This document shows positions 32,656-43,864 of a stretch of 64,000 bases of DNA, piece by piece. A program made the position numbers and the translations under genes. Each line of letters opens with the position of its first letter. The first letter of the stretch is position 1. Source of the stretch: Haemonchus contortus (Eukaryota > Nematoda > Chromadorea > Rhabditida > Trichostrongylidae); assembly GCA_000469685.2 (NCBI GenBank), contig LS997567.1, positions 32,836,331 to 32,900,330 on the forward strand, given 5' to 3'. Under the pieces are notes generated by a model. The model did not search any database, was not told the DNA's origin, and saw only the letters and a program-made list of their open reading frames with translations.

Positions 32656-33000
32656 CTAAATACCATATATTAGACAGTGTACACAATAAAAGTCACGGAA
32701 TGAACTTAACTCGGGCCGAAGATCTTCAGAATCATCAAGTTTCCAGTGGAGGCGATTCTGATCAATGAGAGCGTTGATCTGATTAAATACGAAGATATAC
32801 TCAGTTAGTTCCCGAGCTTCATGAGGCAATCTTTCATTGATATTGTTATGAAGAATAAACAAAATCCGCTCAAACTTTTCATTTTGCTCTCTATGTTTCT
32901 TTTTTGCCATAAACACTAAATTAGAGATCATCCTGTAAAAATTATTACAATACATAAAATTTATTTCCATAGCAACAATTGTATATCTATCTAGTTTCAC
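32656..33000 (-). CDS. Hypothetical 114-codon ORF
   Basis: An uninterrupted minus-strand frame, Met to stop, with a charged helical middle (MAKKKHREQNEKFERIL, then NERLPHEARELTEYIFV). No signal peptide, membrane segment or known motif. It is AT-rich and isolated among repeats. It may be a chance frame or an exon. Confidence 0.2.
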   Translation of the reverse strand: MKLDRYTIVAMEINFMYCNNFYRMISNLVFMAKKKHREQNEKFERILFILHNNINERLPHEARELTEYIFVFNQINALIDQNRLHWKLDDSEDLRPELSSFRDFYCVHCLIYGI

Positions 33001-35940
33001 TGCCAGCCCTCCGCAGGATCACCTCCTTATTGTGACTAGTCGGAATGCAGGCTGACCAAGAGTACTTTTCTTTTCATTGCTTCCTTTACACTTCAACATT
33101 TTTAAAAAGAAAACCTTGAAAAGAAACTCAAGACAGGAGGCGGTGCAATGGCGGTGCACGATTCACGATAAGAAAAAATGCTGAGCGTTCTGCTCAGGAG
33201 AAACACGTGACCACCAAGGATAGCACAAGGGACGCTGGCGGGTCGAAAAACGGCCCAGATAGAACGTAATCAGGACCTTAAAACCGGCTTGGTCGACATA
33301 CACACTCAAAATTCTCACTTCAATGTAGAGGACGCATCCGTTCGCACTCGGACGCACATGTTGCACATAGCAGCTTAATGTCGCCAGCTGCACGCAAAAG
33401 CACACATTTGGAAAACTTGTCCAAATGCACTTCTTCTAACTCATGTCGTCACATTTTTGTCTACCCCTATTTTACTTCTTTCGAGCCTTACAAATCTCTG
33501 AACACGCCGATTTTGGCGTTTTCTTCGCTACTTTTGCATTGTTCTGGACTGGCACTTCCATGAATCGTCTAAAACCAGATACCCATGAATTATCGTGAAC
33601 TTCGCTCTTTATCTTATGTATGCTAATAATAACCATCCTCTAAAAATCTAAACCTGAATTTTGCTTGGGTCATTCAGAGTCTATAGGTGGGCAACCTAAT
33701 TAGTCAGTCAAGACTTTGAATGACACTTGCAAATTTTGTGACTGATGGAACAGCAGTAACAATGATGAAGTGGTCGTTGTAAAAAACCCTCTTTTGTTGA
33801 GCGATATTTTATAAACCATAAAGATTCCGACAAGTTGCAGTTGAATAACTTCCTCGCAATCCTGACATCACTACAAATAAACTGCAAGTCTCATGTTTGT
33901 TTGCATGTATCTATGTTTAACGTATGCAGCTTTGTTTGTTTGTCATCCCTTTACATGGAGCTATCGTGAAAATGCACAAGAAGGAATAGCCGAGCTGGGA
34001 AAGAACGGCAAGCCATTTAGACACGACATGATCCGACATGACCCACCTACGGTGAGCGAGGAATGCGCGAAATAAGTGTTACTAGACTGAAACAGATTGG
34101 CACTACGCTTCGAAAAAGTAAATAGAGGTTAAGGAAGAGTGGCCAAGCATGAATGGGAGGCATTGGGTGAATTTGTAGTATCAGCGTTAAAACGCAGATA
34201 TGTGCGACAGAACGCAAACACACGCGTCAGGACGCAGACAGAGGCGTTAGAGGGCAGGTAGTGTGACTTAATCCAGAGCTTTTCTAGCACGGTGAAGGGA
34301 GTGAGCAGGCTATCAAAAATGGGGAGAGCCAGTGTTCTTGTTCACGGTTCGCTTGTAGAAAGGTAATCGTATAATTATAGTTTCCCTCGTAACGGAATAC
34401 CGACATATAGATTCCCCTGGTTCACATACGGTGCATTCGAGAGATTGTTGAACTATTGTTATTGCTTAATGAATGAAGTGTGAGCGTGTCTTCCCTCCAA
34501 ATAGCGTTTAACGCTCGCAGCACCCGTCGCACACCGCTGAAATTGGATGATTATTGGAGCGCGCAATGTTTCAGTCGGTTTGCGATGGTTGGCCGGGTGG
34601 TATTGGCCTTTCATTATTTCCTGAAACATTACTCATCTTGCAAATACTCTATGAAACGCACACTTTCTACCCGAAAGCAAGAATGGATGAAAAATAGGCA
34701 ATTAAAGCGAAAAAGAAAAGTAGGCAACAAAAATGGAGCTCTACCGTTTAGCGGAGAGGCGGGTCGAATACGTACTTGCAGTTCGAAGCCGCGAGACTAC
34801 TAAAAAAGACTTGCCGCATATGGTCCAGCGAACGCGGCAACTCGGGAGAAGTTCCGTCGCTCCCCGTTGGTCAGGCGTATTTTTGCAAAACAAATTCCTT
34901 AAATTTTCAAATTTGTCCAGTGAGTGGAGAGTTGAGAATAACTGGAAGCTGCGCTTTTGCGGCTGAAATCGAGAGGTGGTTACGCGTAGTAGTGGGCGTT
35001 CGAACGTCTTAATCCGACTTCAGTGCTACAGGTTGCGCCTGCTCCCGCCTTTTATCCAGGAGTGAGGAAGCTGTGACTCAAAGAAGTAATTGAGTGCCGT
35101 CTTCAGATCACTTTAAGTTACGAATTTTTTTTCAACAACGGGACGCTCAAGAAGGCGGAGGGCATGGTATGTAAAAGGGGCAACACTTGGGGAGTACGAC
35201 TGATGAACAACCTGGAACCAATTCGAATCGTAGAACTTTTGACGCGTTTTAAAGAGAAATTTCGACTTGCGTTGACCCTCTGTAGGGACCTGATTTACGG
35301 TTCTGATCGTCCTTCTGTAACCCCGCTGGCCAAATATCGGGGTTCATAGGGGTGACCGATAGCCGTGTCCATCTAGTCTGCGTTTAGCAACTCATAGTGG
35401 ATGGATCCCTCTAACCCCCATTCAATCAAGGAACGATGCTTTAGTGACTTCGAAGGCTACTATCTCCTCCAGTGAAGCGATCCAACCGATTGTTGACCGT
35501 TGATCGGTGAGCAGTGCCAGCATTGATTAGGTTGCTGATAATCTGAGCTGCTACACCCGCATTTTTTCCTTGGCGTGCTTAGAAGAAGGTGATGGTACGA
35601 ATCGGGTGTTGTCCATTTACTGACCGCAATGCTGCTAAAGCCCACACGCGTGCCCTTATTCACTCATGTGTTGATGACGTGAGGAATGCCCTACAAGTTT
35701 ATCACTCTTGCTACCGTGTTCACACTGTTGATACAAATTGTTGACGTTTCAAATTTTTTGTCGCAGGACTTTCCTTTATCGCGTGCGCAAGGGGCTCTAG
35801 CCATGAGAAACGGAGTCACATGAGCTGATTTTCATTGTAGACCTTTATCAGATTTATGAGTTTCCGCTCAAACCCCGCCCCCTGTGGGCGGAGTCTGGTC
35901 CTTCCACCCACCATAAGCTTTCCCATCACGCCCCTTATAC
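33001..35940. other. Long anonymous stretch
   Basis: I find no recognisable gene. Open frames are short and mutually overlapping (for example 34480-34803, 34733-35012). A weak tRNA-like B box (CAGTTCGAAGCC) occurs at 34780 but without a cloverleaf. Confidence 0.45.
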
Positions 35941-35998
35941 TCCTACCAAATTTGAACTCTCTAGGTCCATGGTAACCGGAGTTATGAAGTTTCGTATG
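35941..35998. repeat. Dispersed CCTACCAAATTTGAA-type repeat piece
   Basis: TCCTACCAAATTTGAACTCT... TAGGTCCATGG... GAGTTATGAA recurs at 37990-38043 (left palindrome arm) and reversed at 46380-46435 (right arm), slightly diverged. Confidence 0.6.
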
Positions 35999-36000
35999 TA

Positions 36001-36578
36001 CAGGGGTGCCAAAAAAAAAAGAGACACTATGCATGGGGCCTAATCCAGGGCGGATTACGTCGCACCGATCGAAGCAGCAGAAGAATGTGATTGGGTAAAT
36101 TGTACTAAGAATGTTGCTTGATGAAAAGAAGCAGGAACTCGCGTGGTTCCTATATCGGCATCAAAATATGAAGCCGTCTTCCATTGCGGACGCGCTCAAG
36201 ACGACTTATGGGATATCGGTGGGCAACAAGCAGGTACGCACCTTTCTCAGTCGAGTCGCTCACGGACAGATTCCTGGGCATCGTAGCTTAGGATCTGGAA
36301 GACCGCTGACTTCCTCCCTTCCTGTAGCTCCGACAACTCCGCAATGGTCTGCGATGTCGTGGGAGACGAGCCTCGTCGACCTCAGACGACGCATCAAATT
36401 TGCGTGGCAAAAACTTTTGATTTCGTTCGTGCGGAAGACCATTGAAGAATTCCGTGATCGAGTACAATGTGTTGTTGATTTTGCGGGTGGTAATATTCAG
36501 TCAGAATTTAATAAAGTTTGATTACATTGGTGGTACAAGCCGAGCAGTGGAAGTGTCTCTTTTTTTTGGGCACCCCTG
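36001..36578 (+). mobile_element. Internally deleted mariner/Tc1 element with intact termini
   Basis: Ends are CAGGGGTGCC, A-run, GAGACACT at 36001-36028 and its reverse complement at 36551-36578. Both are flanked by TA (35999-36000, 36579-36580), the expected target duplication. Inside, a 136-codon frame (36111-36521) joins a helix-turn-helix N-terminus (WFLYRHQNMKPSSIADALK, then TYGISVGNKQVRTFL) to a transposase C-terminus (VRKTIEEFRDRVQCVVDFAG). The catalytic middle has been removed with the frame kept open. Confidence 0.85.
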
Positions 36579-37429
36579 TAGATGTAAGAAGGGATGTGAG
36601 CTTCGAGGCACGCTCCGCCCATTGTGGGCGGGCCTCCGCTGGCGTCATTTATGCTGGAGACACCTTCGACAATGCTCCTCCCATATCAACTTTTTCCTGC
36701 TCTGTTGGCTTTCTCCAAACCGAGTTATAAATGTTTTCATAAGGCGTTGCATTTTTGGAGAAGGCTCCGCCCATCGGAGGTGGGTCTCCTCAGTTCGATC
36801 TAACTAACCAACGCACACCTCTAGACGGGACGACTTACTAAGCGCTTTATAGTAAGTATGATAACAGTCGGTTCGCCGGGCTTCGCTCCTTCTTTGAAAA
36901 AGTTGTAGTAGTCGTTTAACTCTCGATTCCTTCTCTGAAACACTTTTTTCCATACATGAAGTTTGGCAGAGGACCAGCAGGGCAGTGCAAATGGTATTTA
37001 GTGTGAGTAGGTGCTTGCCTTTATTAGTCGAGATCCCGACCTTTTGCTCTTTTTCTGAAAATTTAAACAACCATTGAAAATTCAACTGCTAAGCAACCAA
37101 AGCCTTGGGCGGTACTTAAAAATGTTGTGGGTGATTATAACACAATCATCATATGCCGTTATCAATGGAGCTTTTCGTTTACGGAGACGTTATTAGTTGA
37201 GAGTTTCAGATTACTGCCGATCGGTTAAGTTATGTGGCAAATGATAACGAACGAAGAAGTTCCCTTATTAGATCAAAAACCTTGCCGGGTAGCGGTCGTA
37301 ATCTAATAGCAAGAAATGAATGAAGTTCTCGTCTGCTTATCGTAGTGTGGCTGATGGGTCCCTACCACTGCCCTTACCACTCACTTTTGTCACCCTACTC
37401 TACCACCCCGCCTTACTGAATGCAACATT

Positions 37430-37990
37430 CCAGAGAGTCAATGCTTGTGAATTTCAACGCCATTAAGATCTAATTGGTAAGTGGCTCTTGCTCTTTAGGA
37501 CCACTTATCAACTCTTAGTTGTTATCACAGAGTACCTGCACTACGTACCATCCTACATCACCTAATTGAACTGCCAACATTCCACTGTTGACACGAAGGG
37601 GACTACATACAAAACTAGTGACTCTAGCCTTCTATGGGCCTCATAAGCCCTTGTCCACATGTTATCAGTCCTTGTCACCACCTCTGATTCATTTACATCC
37701 CACATCGCCTGCCAAAGTGCTCTACTGTTAATATGAAAAACGTTGTAGTCCTAATGGCTCTCGTCTTCTATGGCTCGTTATCAGTCTCGAACAGTTGCTA
37801 TCAATAGTTATCACGAAACATCTACGGTCCCTTCTTATTCCATATCACTTACTAAAGTGCCAAGGCTCCACCGTTAACACGGAGGTAATGGATCCTGCGG
37901 CTCTCGCTTCCTAAGCTCTTTATTCTAATTCTTTTCTAATTGCTATTACCTCCCATCATACATTGTCAGCGTTACCATCCTGCCGTCTGT
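37430..37990 (+). repeat. ~142-bp diverged tandem repeat in left arm
   Basis: About four units, marked by TGTTGACACGAAGGGGACTA (37587), TGTTAATATGAAAAACG (37727) and CGTTAACACGGAGGTAATGG (37871). Each is preceded by a CC..C.TC.C.(T/C)..C(T/C)..C(C/T)AA region. The mirror copy is at 46435-46995. Confidence 0.65.
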
Positions 37991-38294
37991 ACTCCTACCA
38001 GATTTCATCGTTCTAGGTCCACGTGAGCAGGAGTTATGAACTTCTGGTCAAACACACATACCGACACTTACACACAAACACACTGACAAACCAACAGACA
38101 CACTTAGCGAATTATACATAGTAGGATATATGTAGTGACCGGGATTTTATGAATAAACAGTTTTTTCGGGATTTCTCTTCGGTAAATAACTTGATCATTC
38201 CCTAGATTGCACCAGTTACTTCCTTTGTGCTCTCACTCTCTAAAAAATGTGGCAATAACCTCTAACCAAGACCGAAGAGTTTGCCGATTTTTAA

Positions 38295-39677
38295 TTAATC
38301 GAACTAAGGAAAAAACCTATGTAATCAGTTTATTCAAACAGAATAGCCATAGCAACCTTCGAAAACCAATGTAACTCAGAAATAACAAATGAGCAGAACT
38401 AGTACTTTGTTCTAAACCCCGTAGCATCGATAACAACCTGACATCTTTGTGGCATTGAATCTAACAGTGTTAAGGTAGGACTGAACGATCGTTTTCCAGG
38501 CTTCATCAAGCTGAGCAAATTCTTCGGCTAAATTCCTTGTTCTTTTGCCTTTCATGCGGCACTCCAGTTCGTTCCATAAATATTCAAATTCTTCGGTTAG
38601 ATTCCGGAGCTGACTTGGCCACTCAAGAACTTTCACATAGTGCCTCTATGATCAGTCGCGAATGAGGCCGGATGCGCGCTTGGGGCTTGTTTGAAAATGA
38701 ATCCTTCGCCAATCGATTTGAGCGCAAGTGGACGAATAGTTGTTTCTAATATGCCTTCATATCTATGCCTATCCAAAACTCCGTAAATGCGGCGAACAGA
38801 TCCAATTCCGTGACCACTGAAGCACCCTCAAATCATCACGTTCCCTCCACCATGCTTCACGGTGGGGAGTTAAGAAGAAGGATCGGATCTTCTGCCAACT
38901 GGTCGTCTGATATGCTCGATCTCGTCGCTTCCCATCAGGTTGAACTTAGACTTGTCAGAAACTATAACGTTATTCCATTGCTGGCAAATCCAACCGATAT
39001 GCTCCTGCGCCCGCTTACACGAGCTTTACGATTCCTCCCCGAAATGAACGGTTCCTCGCAGGACGCCTTTAGAAAGATCCGGCTGGTCCCCGTTTAGTTC
39101 TTGTTGACGGGATCTGTTCACTGCCAACGGCCAATCCCTTTGGATGTCGGTGGAAGTGAGCCTGTGATTACCACGACTCAATCGTAGTATGTTTCTATAG
39201 GCAACTCGTGAGGTCATCCAACTTCTTCCTGGCAACGGCGCTGCTGCAATCATTCCGCTTGGTAAGATTTTCTTCAGGAGAGTGCAACCACTTTCTGGCA
39301 ACGTGAAAAGGTTTGCTAGTTTGGCTTGTTTCATTACTTGTTCGATTCCTCGTAAAATGGCATTGCAAACATCAGCTGACATGGTCTGTGCTCCAAACGT
39401 CTTAGCCATATGCTGAATACAATACAATGCAGTAAAACTGAAAAACTTTGGCGAAAGACGCAAACTTTTGTACCGTGTCCTAAAGGCCTAAGAAGCCAGA
39501 GGAGGTGACTTTCATTTTTTTTCACGAGTTTTATTATCTGTAGAAAACGCTTTATGAATCCATTCGTAAGAAAAGTTTCTGAATTGTAAACGACATACCT
39601 GTATCATGACTGACAGCAATTCTGCGGGAAAAAATTCTCAGGAGAGCGTTTGTTCATAAATTTAAGCCACTACTGTA
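38295..39677 (-). mobile_element. Tc1-like transposon, left arm copy
   Basis: Mirror of 44748-46130. On the minus strand: the N-terminal HTH region (39026-39463); a degraded middle; then the C-terminus VLEWPSQLRNLTEEFEYLWN, followed by RNLAEEFAQLDEAWKTI (38412-38636). See the right-arm entry for the domain reading. The outer terminal repeat is AGCCACTACTGTA at about 39665-39677. Confidence 0.8.
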
Positions 39678-39738
39678 TATTTCAAGAAGAAGACTTCAGC
39701 TATTTTTCCGAAAGTTTCGAATTTCTCGTTCGGAACAC

Positions 39739-40135
39739 ATGATCTGCCACGTGGCAGTTGTAAATAGCTTTGTTGAAGCGTCTTCACAATATATGTATAG
39801 CAAAGTTGCCTTCGCTAACTTCAATCACCATGCCAAATCCGCACGAGCACCTTCGAACTTTTCGAAAATCAGCTCCAGAAGCTTGCAACCTGCAGCTGAT
39901 AAATACGGAATAAATGAGAGTCCGTTCATCTTCATCTACTTCACAACAATGCTAGGCCCCATGTAGTTGAAAAGACCCGTGAAAAATTGAAGGAGCTAGG
40001 CTGAGATACTGTTCCCCACCCTCCATATTACCCTGCCACTGCACCATCTGAATTTCACTTATCTTCCACTTAAGGTCCTCTCAGCTGAGAAGGAATTCAC
40101 CAATTACAAGGATTTTTTATGTGAACTTTCGAAGC
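39739..40135 (+). pseudogene. mariner transposase fragment, left arm copy
   Basis: Plus strand: a 75-codon frame (39739-39966) ends near the catalytic-Asp block, reading FIYFTTMLGPM where HDNARPH-type sequence is expected in a neighbouring frame. EKTREKLKELG and HPPYYPATAPSEFHL follow at 39965-40060, the mariner PYSPDLAPSDYHLF region. Frameshifts separate them. The mirror copy is at 44290-44686. Confidence 0.65.
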
Positions 40136-40155
40136 TCTTGATACCCCACTTTATT

Positions 40156-40190
40156 GGTTGGCTTTCGGCATATAATGGCTTCTTCAGACC
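40156..40190 (-). ncRNA. Degenerate hammerhead-like motif, second type (left arm)
   Basis: Mirror of 44235-44269; see that entry. The blocks on the minus strand are GGU, CUGAAGA, a GCCAU/AUGCC stem, GAAA and ACC. Confidence 0.35.
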
Positions 40191-40199
40191 TCAACTTTA

Positions 40200-41564
40200 C
40201 AATACATAGTTGCAAACGATCAGTCAACAATCAGTTACTACATAGTACACATCAGACCCTATCGAACCAACCGGAAATGTTGGAGAAGAGGGGAGTGGAC
40301 CTATTGGTGGAGAACTTGAAAGAAAAGTGAGACCGCTCTTCTCCTGGGCGACGGAGAGTTATCATTCAATCAGTCTCACGAGGTCACGCATCTCCTCCTT
40401 TGCGTCGATTTCCGGTCGGATACGGTATTACATACGGATACGGAATTACAAAGATGTTGAAAGAAGGTCAGCTATTTCATTGAACCTCAATCCCTCCAGT
40501 TCTCGGAGAAGGGTATAGCTGACTTACCCAGTAGGTAGGAAACTGCTGTGACTTACAACGATGATAGCTAGCGAAGGGAACAGTACGAACCAAATGGTAC
40601 AGGAAGCCTAGCTGTAAGAACATTCTCATCCATTACCGCTCGGCTCACCCCATAAGAGCAAAACAATCTGTCATCAGCAATATGTTCAGAGTTGCCAGTC
40701 AAGTCTCCTCTGATACGGATCTCAAGACAGAATCGCTGGACACAGCTCGAAGGATTGCGGTCTCCAATGGGTATCCTAACCGCTACAAGGGGTCACAACA
40801 TAGGGGACATTTCCCACCTCGTAGAATTTATAAACGAGCACCGGTCAATAAGGTGACACTCTGCCTACGTTCATTTCCGACGAAATGAGCAGAGCAATTC
40901 GTGCATGTGTGACTAGGTGTGATTTGAAGGAAGAAGTCATGGTTGTGGAAATACCTCCAAGAAAACTTTGTCGACAACTGGTCCGCAATCGCCTATACGA
41001 CATCTTGTGTGACACACCAGATTGCCTTGTGTGTCCTTCTAATCGACGGGCTGATTGCATGAGAGCAGGAGTGATTTACGAAATTCGTTGCCAGGCCTGT
41101 GGTGCTGAATATATTGGTGAAACAGGGCGCCCCCTTCGCACTCGAATCAAAGAATACCTGGAGGGGCTGAGAAAGTCTCGCACCCAAACACCACTGGGAA
41201 TGCATCGAGTTCTGTGCCACGATGGTAACGAACTCACAATTTCAGTGACCGTCTTGGCACTAGAAACGGAGACTACTGCGCGGAAAGCACTTGAGGCGTG
41301 TTGGATTGCAGCTAGAGACCTATAAATCAACAGGAAGGAAGAGCGTATGACCGTAACCCGTGACCTCGCACCCTTTCTAGACCTCTGCAAATTTTGAGAT
41401 AACGGTGAGGTCAGAAAGGAGGAAGGCTTGCTCATTGTACGCATATTGTAAACACTGAGTGGTCGAACTATCGCTTCGGCGATTTAGATCGAGGTAAGCC
41501 TCTTGTATACCGGGTTCGAGGGGTCTCTAGTCTAGAGAACTGTCTTGGGTTTATCTCGCCTTAT
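40200..41564 (+). mobile_element. Penelope-like element, left arm copy (deleted)
   Basis: This copy has lost 152 bp of RT sequence (junction after ACGATGAT at 40565) and the whole 3' hammerhead/pLTR end. What remains: an RT C-terminal piece with ASQVSSDTDLKTESLDTARR (40682-40888) and the zinc-linker plus GIY-YIG endonuclease (40885-41325). A 3' UTR to about 41564 contains CCGGGTTCGAGGGGTCTCTA. It is derived from the longer state kept in the right arm. Confidence 0.85.
40885..41325 (+). CDS. Penelope-like C-terminal domain: linker and GIY-YIG endonuclease (left arm)
   Basis: A 146-codon open frame: KLCRQLVRNRLYDILCDTPD, then CLVCPSNRRADC (CxxC...C linker characteristic of Penelope-like proteins), then GVIYEIRCQACGAEYIGETG (GIY-YIG), GRPLRTRIKEYLEGLRK and HRVLCHDGNELT. 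It stops at 41323 in RDL-TAA, where the mirror copy continues 24 codons. The domain nicks DNA during retrotransposition. Residues up to the stop are identical to the mirror copy. Confidence 0.85.
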   Translation: MSRAIRACVTRCDLKEEVMVVEIPPRKLCRQLVRNRLYDILCDTPDCLVCPSNRRADCMRAGVIYEIRCQACGAEYIGETGRPLRTRIKEYLEGLRKSRTQTPLGMHRVLCHDGNELTISVTVLALETETTARKALEACWIAARDL

Positions 41565-42527
41565 TTGAGTAAATTCTGTGTGGTAAATGAAAAATGAAAC
41601 TAAAAAATGTAAATTAGCTCAGACCCTCTGTTCAGGGTGAACGCCAAAAATGTGTCGAATCTGAATTGCAAACCGCACATTATCACCAAACACAAACATT
41701 TTTTATTGGTCAGTTTTGCAGTAAAGAGTGCTTTTTCAACGTCTCCAAATGATACAGCCACTAACAAAATTAATTAATTCAACAGCAAACATACAACAAG
41801 AAGAGAAAGTTGCAAAGCCAATAATCCGTTGGTCCACCATTCCATCGAATTACTTCGAAGATACGGTGGTCTAGACTCAAATAAAAACTACCGATCAGCT
41901 CCTGGTCAACTTGGTGCCGTGCTTCGATGATCGCTTTTTTCAACTCCTTGACGCTTCGGAACCTTGGTGCCGTGCTTCGATGATCGCTTTTTTCAACTCC
42001 TTGACGCTTCGGAATTGCTTGTTTTGGGCGTAAATCTTCCGCACCATAAAGCCCCATACATTTTCCATCAAATTCAAATCGGACTGTTCGCCAGTCAGGA
42101 CAGAGGTGCCGAGAAAACCAAGCTCGGATTCTCCTGCTGACCGAATTGGGGTGTTATCTTGCATAGAAAGAAGATTTCGGTGCCGATTCTGACGCCAGAA
42201 AGGGAGAAGTGCACGGCGCATAACAATTCAACAAAAAGACGAGTTCATCTTCTCTGGTACAAAACATAAAAGGATACGCCTACTCGATGAATCGTAGGTA
42301 AAATGTTTGTGTTTCCGAGCTGGAATTTGGTGATAATGTGCGAATTGGAGACGTTGAAAAAGCACTCTTTACTGCAAAACTGACCAATAAAAATGTTTGT
42401 GTTTGGTGATAATGTGCGGTTTGCAATTCAGATTCGACACATTTTTGGCGTTCATCCTGAACAGAGGGTCTGGGCTAATTTACATTTTTTAGTTTCATTT
42501 TTCATTTACCACACAGAATTTACTCAA
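41565..42527 (-). mobile_element. Tc1-like element with ~183-bp terminal inverted repeats at the palindrome centre
   Basis: 41565-41748 and 42345-42527 are reverse complements (start TTGAGTAAATTCTGTGTGGT; two substitutions and one indel noted). The 596-bp middle reads on the minus strand as a transposase C-terminal half: FWRQNRHRNLLSMQDNTPIR (QDN with the second catalytic Asp), then GEQSDLNLMENVWGFMVRKI (SPDLNxxENVWG region) and FRSVKELKKAIIEARHQ. A 53-bp tandem duplication (41911-42015) breaks the frame in that last block. No clear TA duplication is seen at the ends. The N-terminal half is missing, so it is non-autonomous. Confidence 0.8.
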
Positions 42528-42636
42528 CAAAGTGATCATCATATACCACGATCGACTTTCTTCTAATCTTGGCATGACTTTTCACCTATATGTATGTTTA
42601 TTTGTTTCAGCCTTTCCAAGATTCTAAACTTTATAG

Positions 42637-42672
42637 GGCTAACGTTTCGGCGAGTTCGCCTTCGTCAGAGCC
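42637..42672 (-). ncRNA. Hammerhead-ribozyme-like motif, copy 3
   Basis: Minus strand, identical in the core to copy 1: GGCU, CUGACGA, A, GGCG-AACU-CGCC, GAAA, CGUU, AGCC. It lies in sense orientation 200 bp downstream of the endonuclease of this copy. The left arm has lost this segment. Confidence 0.6.
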
Positions 42673-42875
42673 TGAAAAGTCGAAAAAACCTTTGCGACTG
42701 ACTCTATAATAAGGCGAGATAAACCCAAGACAGTTCTCTAGACTAGAGACCCCTCGAACCCGGTATACAAGAGGCTTACCTCGATCTAAATCGCCGAAGC
42801 GATAGTTCGACCACTCATTGTTTACAATATGCGTACAATGAGCAAGCCTTCCTCCTTTCTGACCTCACCGTTATC

Positions 42876-43388
42876 TCAAAATTTGCAGAGGTCTAGAAAG
42901 GGTGCGAGGTCACGGGTTACGGTCATACGCTCTTCCTTCCTGTTGATTTGTAGGTCTCTAGCTGCAATCCAACACGCCTCAAGTGCTTTCCGCGCAGTAG
43001 TCTCCGTTTCTAGTGCCAAGACGGTCACTGAAATTGTGAGTTCGTTACCATCGTGGCACAGAACTCGATGCATTCCCAGTGGTGTTTGGGTGCGAGACTT
43101 TCTCAGCCCCTCCAGGTATTCTTTGATTCGAGTGCGAAGGGGGCGCCCTGTTTCACCAATATATTCAGCACCACAGGCCTGGCAACGAATTTCGTAAATC
43201 ACTCCTGCTCTCATGCAATCAGCCCGTCGATTAGAAGGACACACAAGGCAATCTGGTGTGTCACACAAGATGTCGTATAGGCGATTGCGGACCAGTTGTC
43301 GACAAAGTTTTCTTGGAGGTATTTCCACAACCATGACTTCTTCCTTCAAATCACACCTAGTCACACATGCACGAATTGCTCTGCTCAT
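42876..43388 (-). CDS. Penelope-like linker and GIY-YIG endonuclease (right arm)
   Basis: A 170-codon open frame, the longest of the three copies. CDTPDCLVCPSNRRADC forms the Cys-rich linker, followed by GVIYEIRCQACGAEYIGETG, GRPLRTRIKEYLEGLRK and LETETTARKALEACWIAARD. The C-terminus INRKEERMTVTRDLAPFL ends near 42876. It overlaps the RT-containing frame (43385-43864) by four bases in another phase, so the original fused protein is split by a frameshift or the Met is internal. Confidence 0.85.
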   Translation of the reverse strand: MSRAIRACVTRCDLKEEVMVVEIPPRKLCRQLVRNRLYDILCDTPDCLVCPSNRRADCMRAGVIYEIRCQACGAEYIGETGRPLRTRIKEYLEGLRKSRTQTPLGMHRVLCHDGNELTISVTVLALETETTARKALEACWIAARDLQINRKEERMTVTRDLAPFLDLCKF

Positions 43389-43864
43389 TTCGTCGGAAAT
43401 GAACGTAGGCAGAGTGTCACCTTATTGACCGGTGCTCGTTTATAAATTCTACGAGGTGGGAAATGTCCCCTATGTTGTGACCCCTTGTAGCGGTTAGGAT
43501 ACCCATTGGAGACCGCAATCCTTCGAGCTGTGTCCAGCGATTCTGTCTTGAGATCCGTATCAGAGGAGACTTGACTGGCAACTCTGAACATATTGCTGAT
43601 GACAGATTGTTTTGCTCTTATGGGGTGAGCCGAGCGGTAATGGATGAGAATGTTCTTACAGCTAGGCTTCCTGTACCATTTGGTTCGTACTGTTCCCTTC
43701 GCTAGCTGAACCTGGATATTAAGGAATGGTAACCAGTTCTCTCTAGGCCTTTCCCGTGTAAATTTAATTTGATCTGCCCGATTGTTAAGGATGTCGAAGC
43801 ATATGTCCATCTCTTCTTGAGTGGGACATATGATTAGGCATACATATCGGTGAAAAGTGATCAT
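43385..43864 (-). pseudogene. Penelope-like RT, C-terminal part, catalytic Asp pair missing
   Basis: A 159-codon frame: FHRYVCLIICPTQEEMDICF at the start is the RT active-site region. Penelope-type RTs have Y-x-D-D after RY, but here RYV runs straight into CLIIC, so the two Asp are absent. It continues with ENWLPFLNIQVQLAKGTVRT and KWYRKPSCKNILIHYRSAHP, the RT thumb region. The mirror copy lacks 152 bp of this part. Confidence 0.8.

Larger units (their letters stand above)
36663..41564 (+). repeat. Left arm of a large palindrome
   Basis: Reverse complement of 42528-47982. Coordinate sums of paired bases are constant in segments: 84645 (outer edge), 84425 (about 36830 to 40565) and 84273 (40566 to 41565). 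Apart from the two steps there is no net gap in this arm. Substitutions are sparse in the stretches compared. Compared with the right arm it lacks about 220 bp at 36828, 152 bp at 40565/40566 and about 180 bp at its inner end. Confidence 0.95.

Noticed and set aside
34733..35012. Overlapping plus-strand frames as a small gene, and a tRNA-like B box
   Set aside because: No motif, two overlapping frames of similar length, and no A box or cloverleaf at the right distance.
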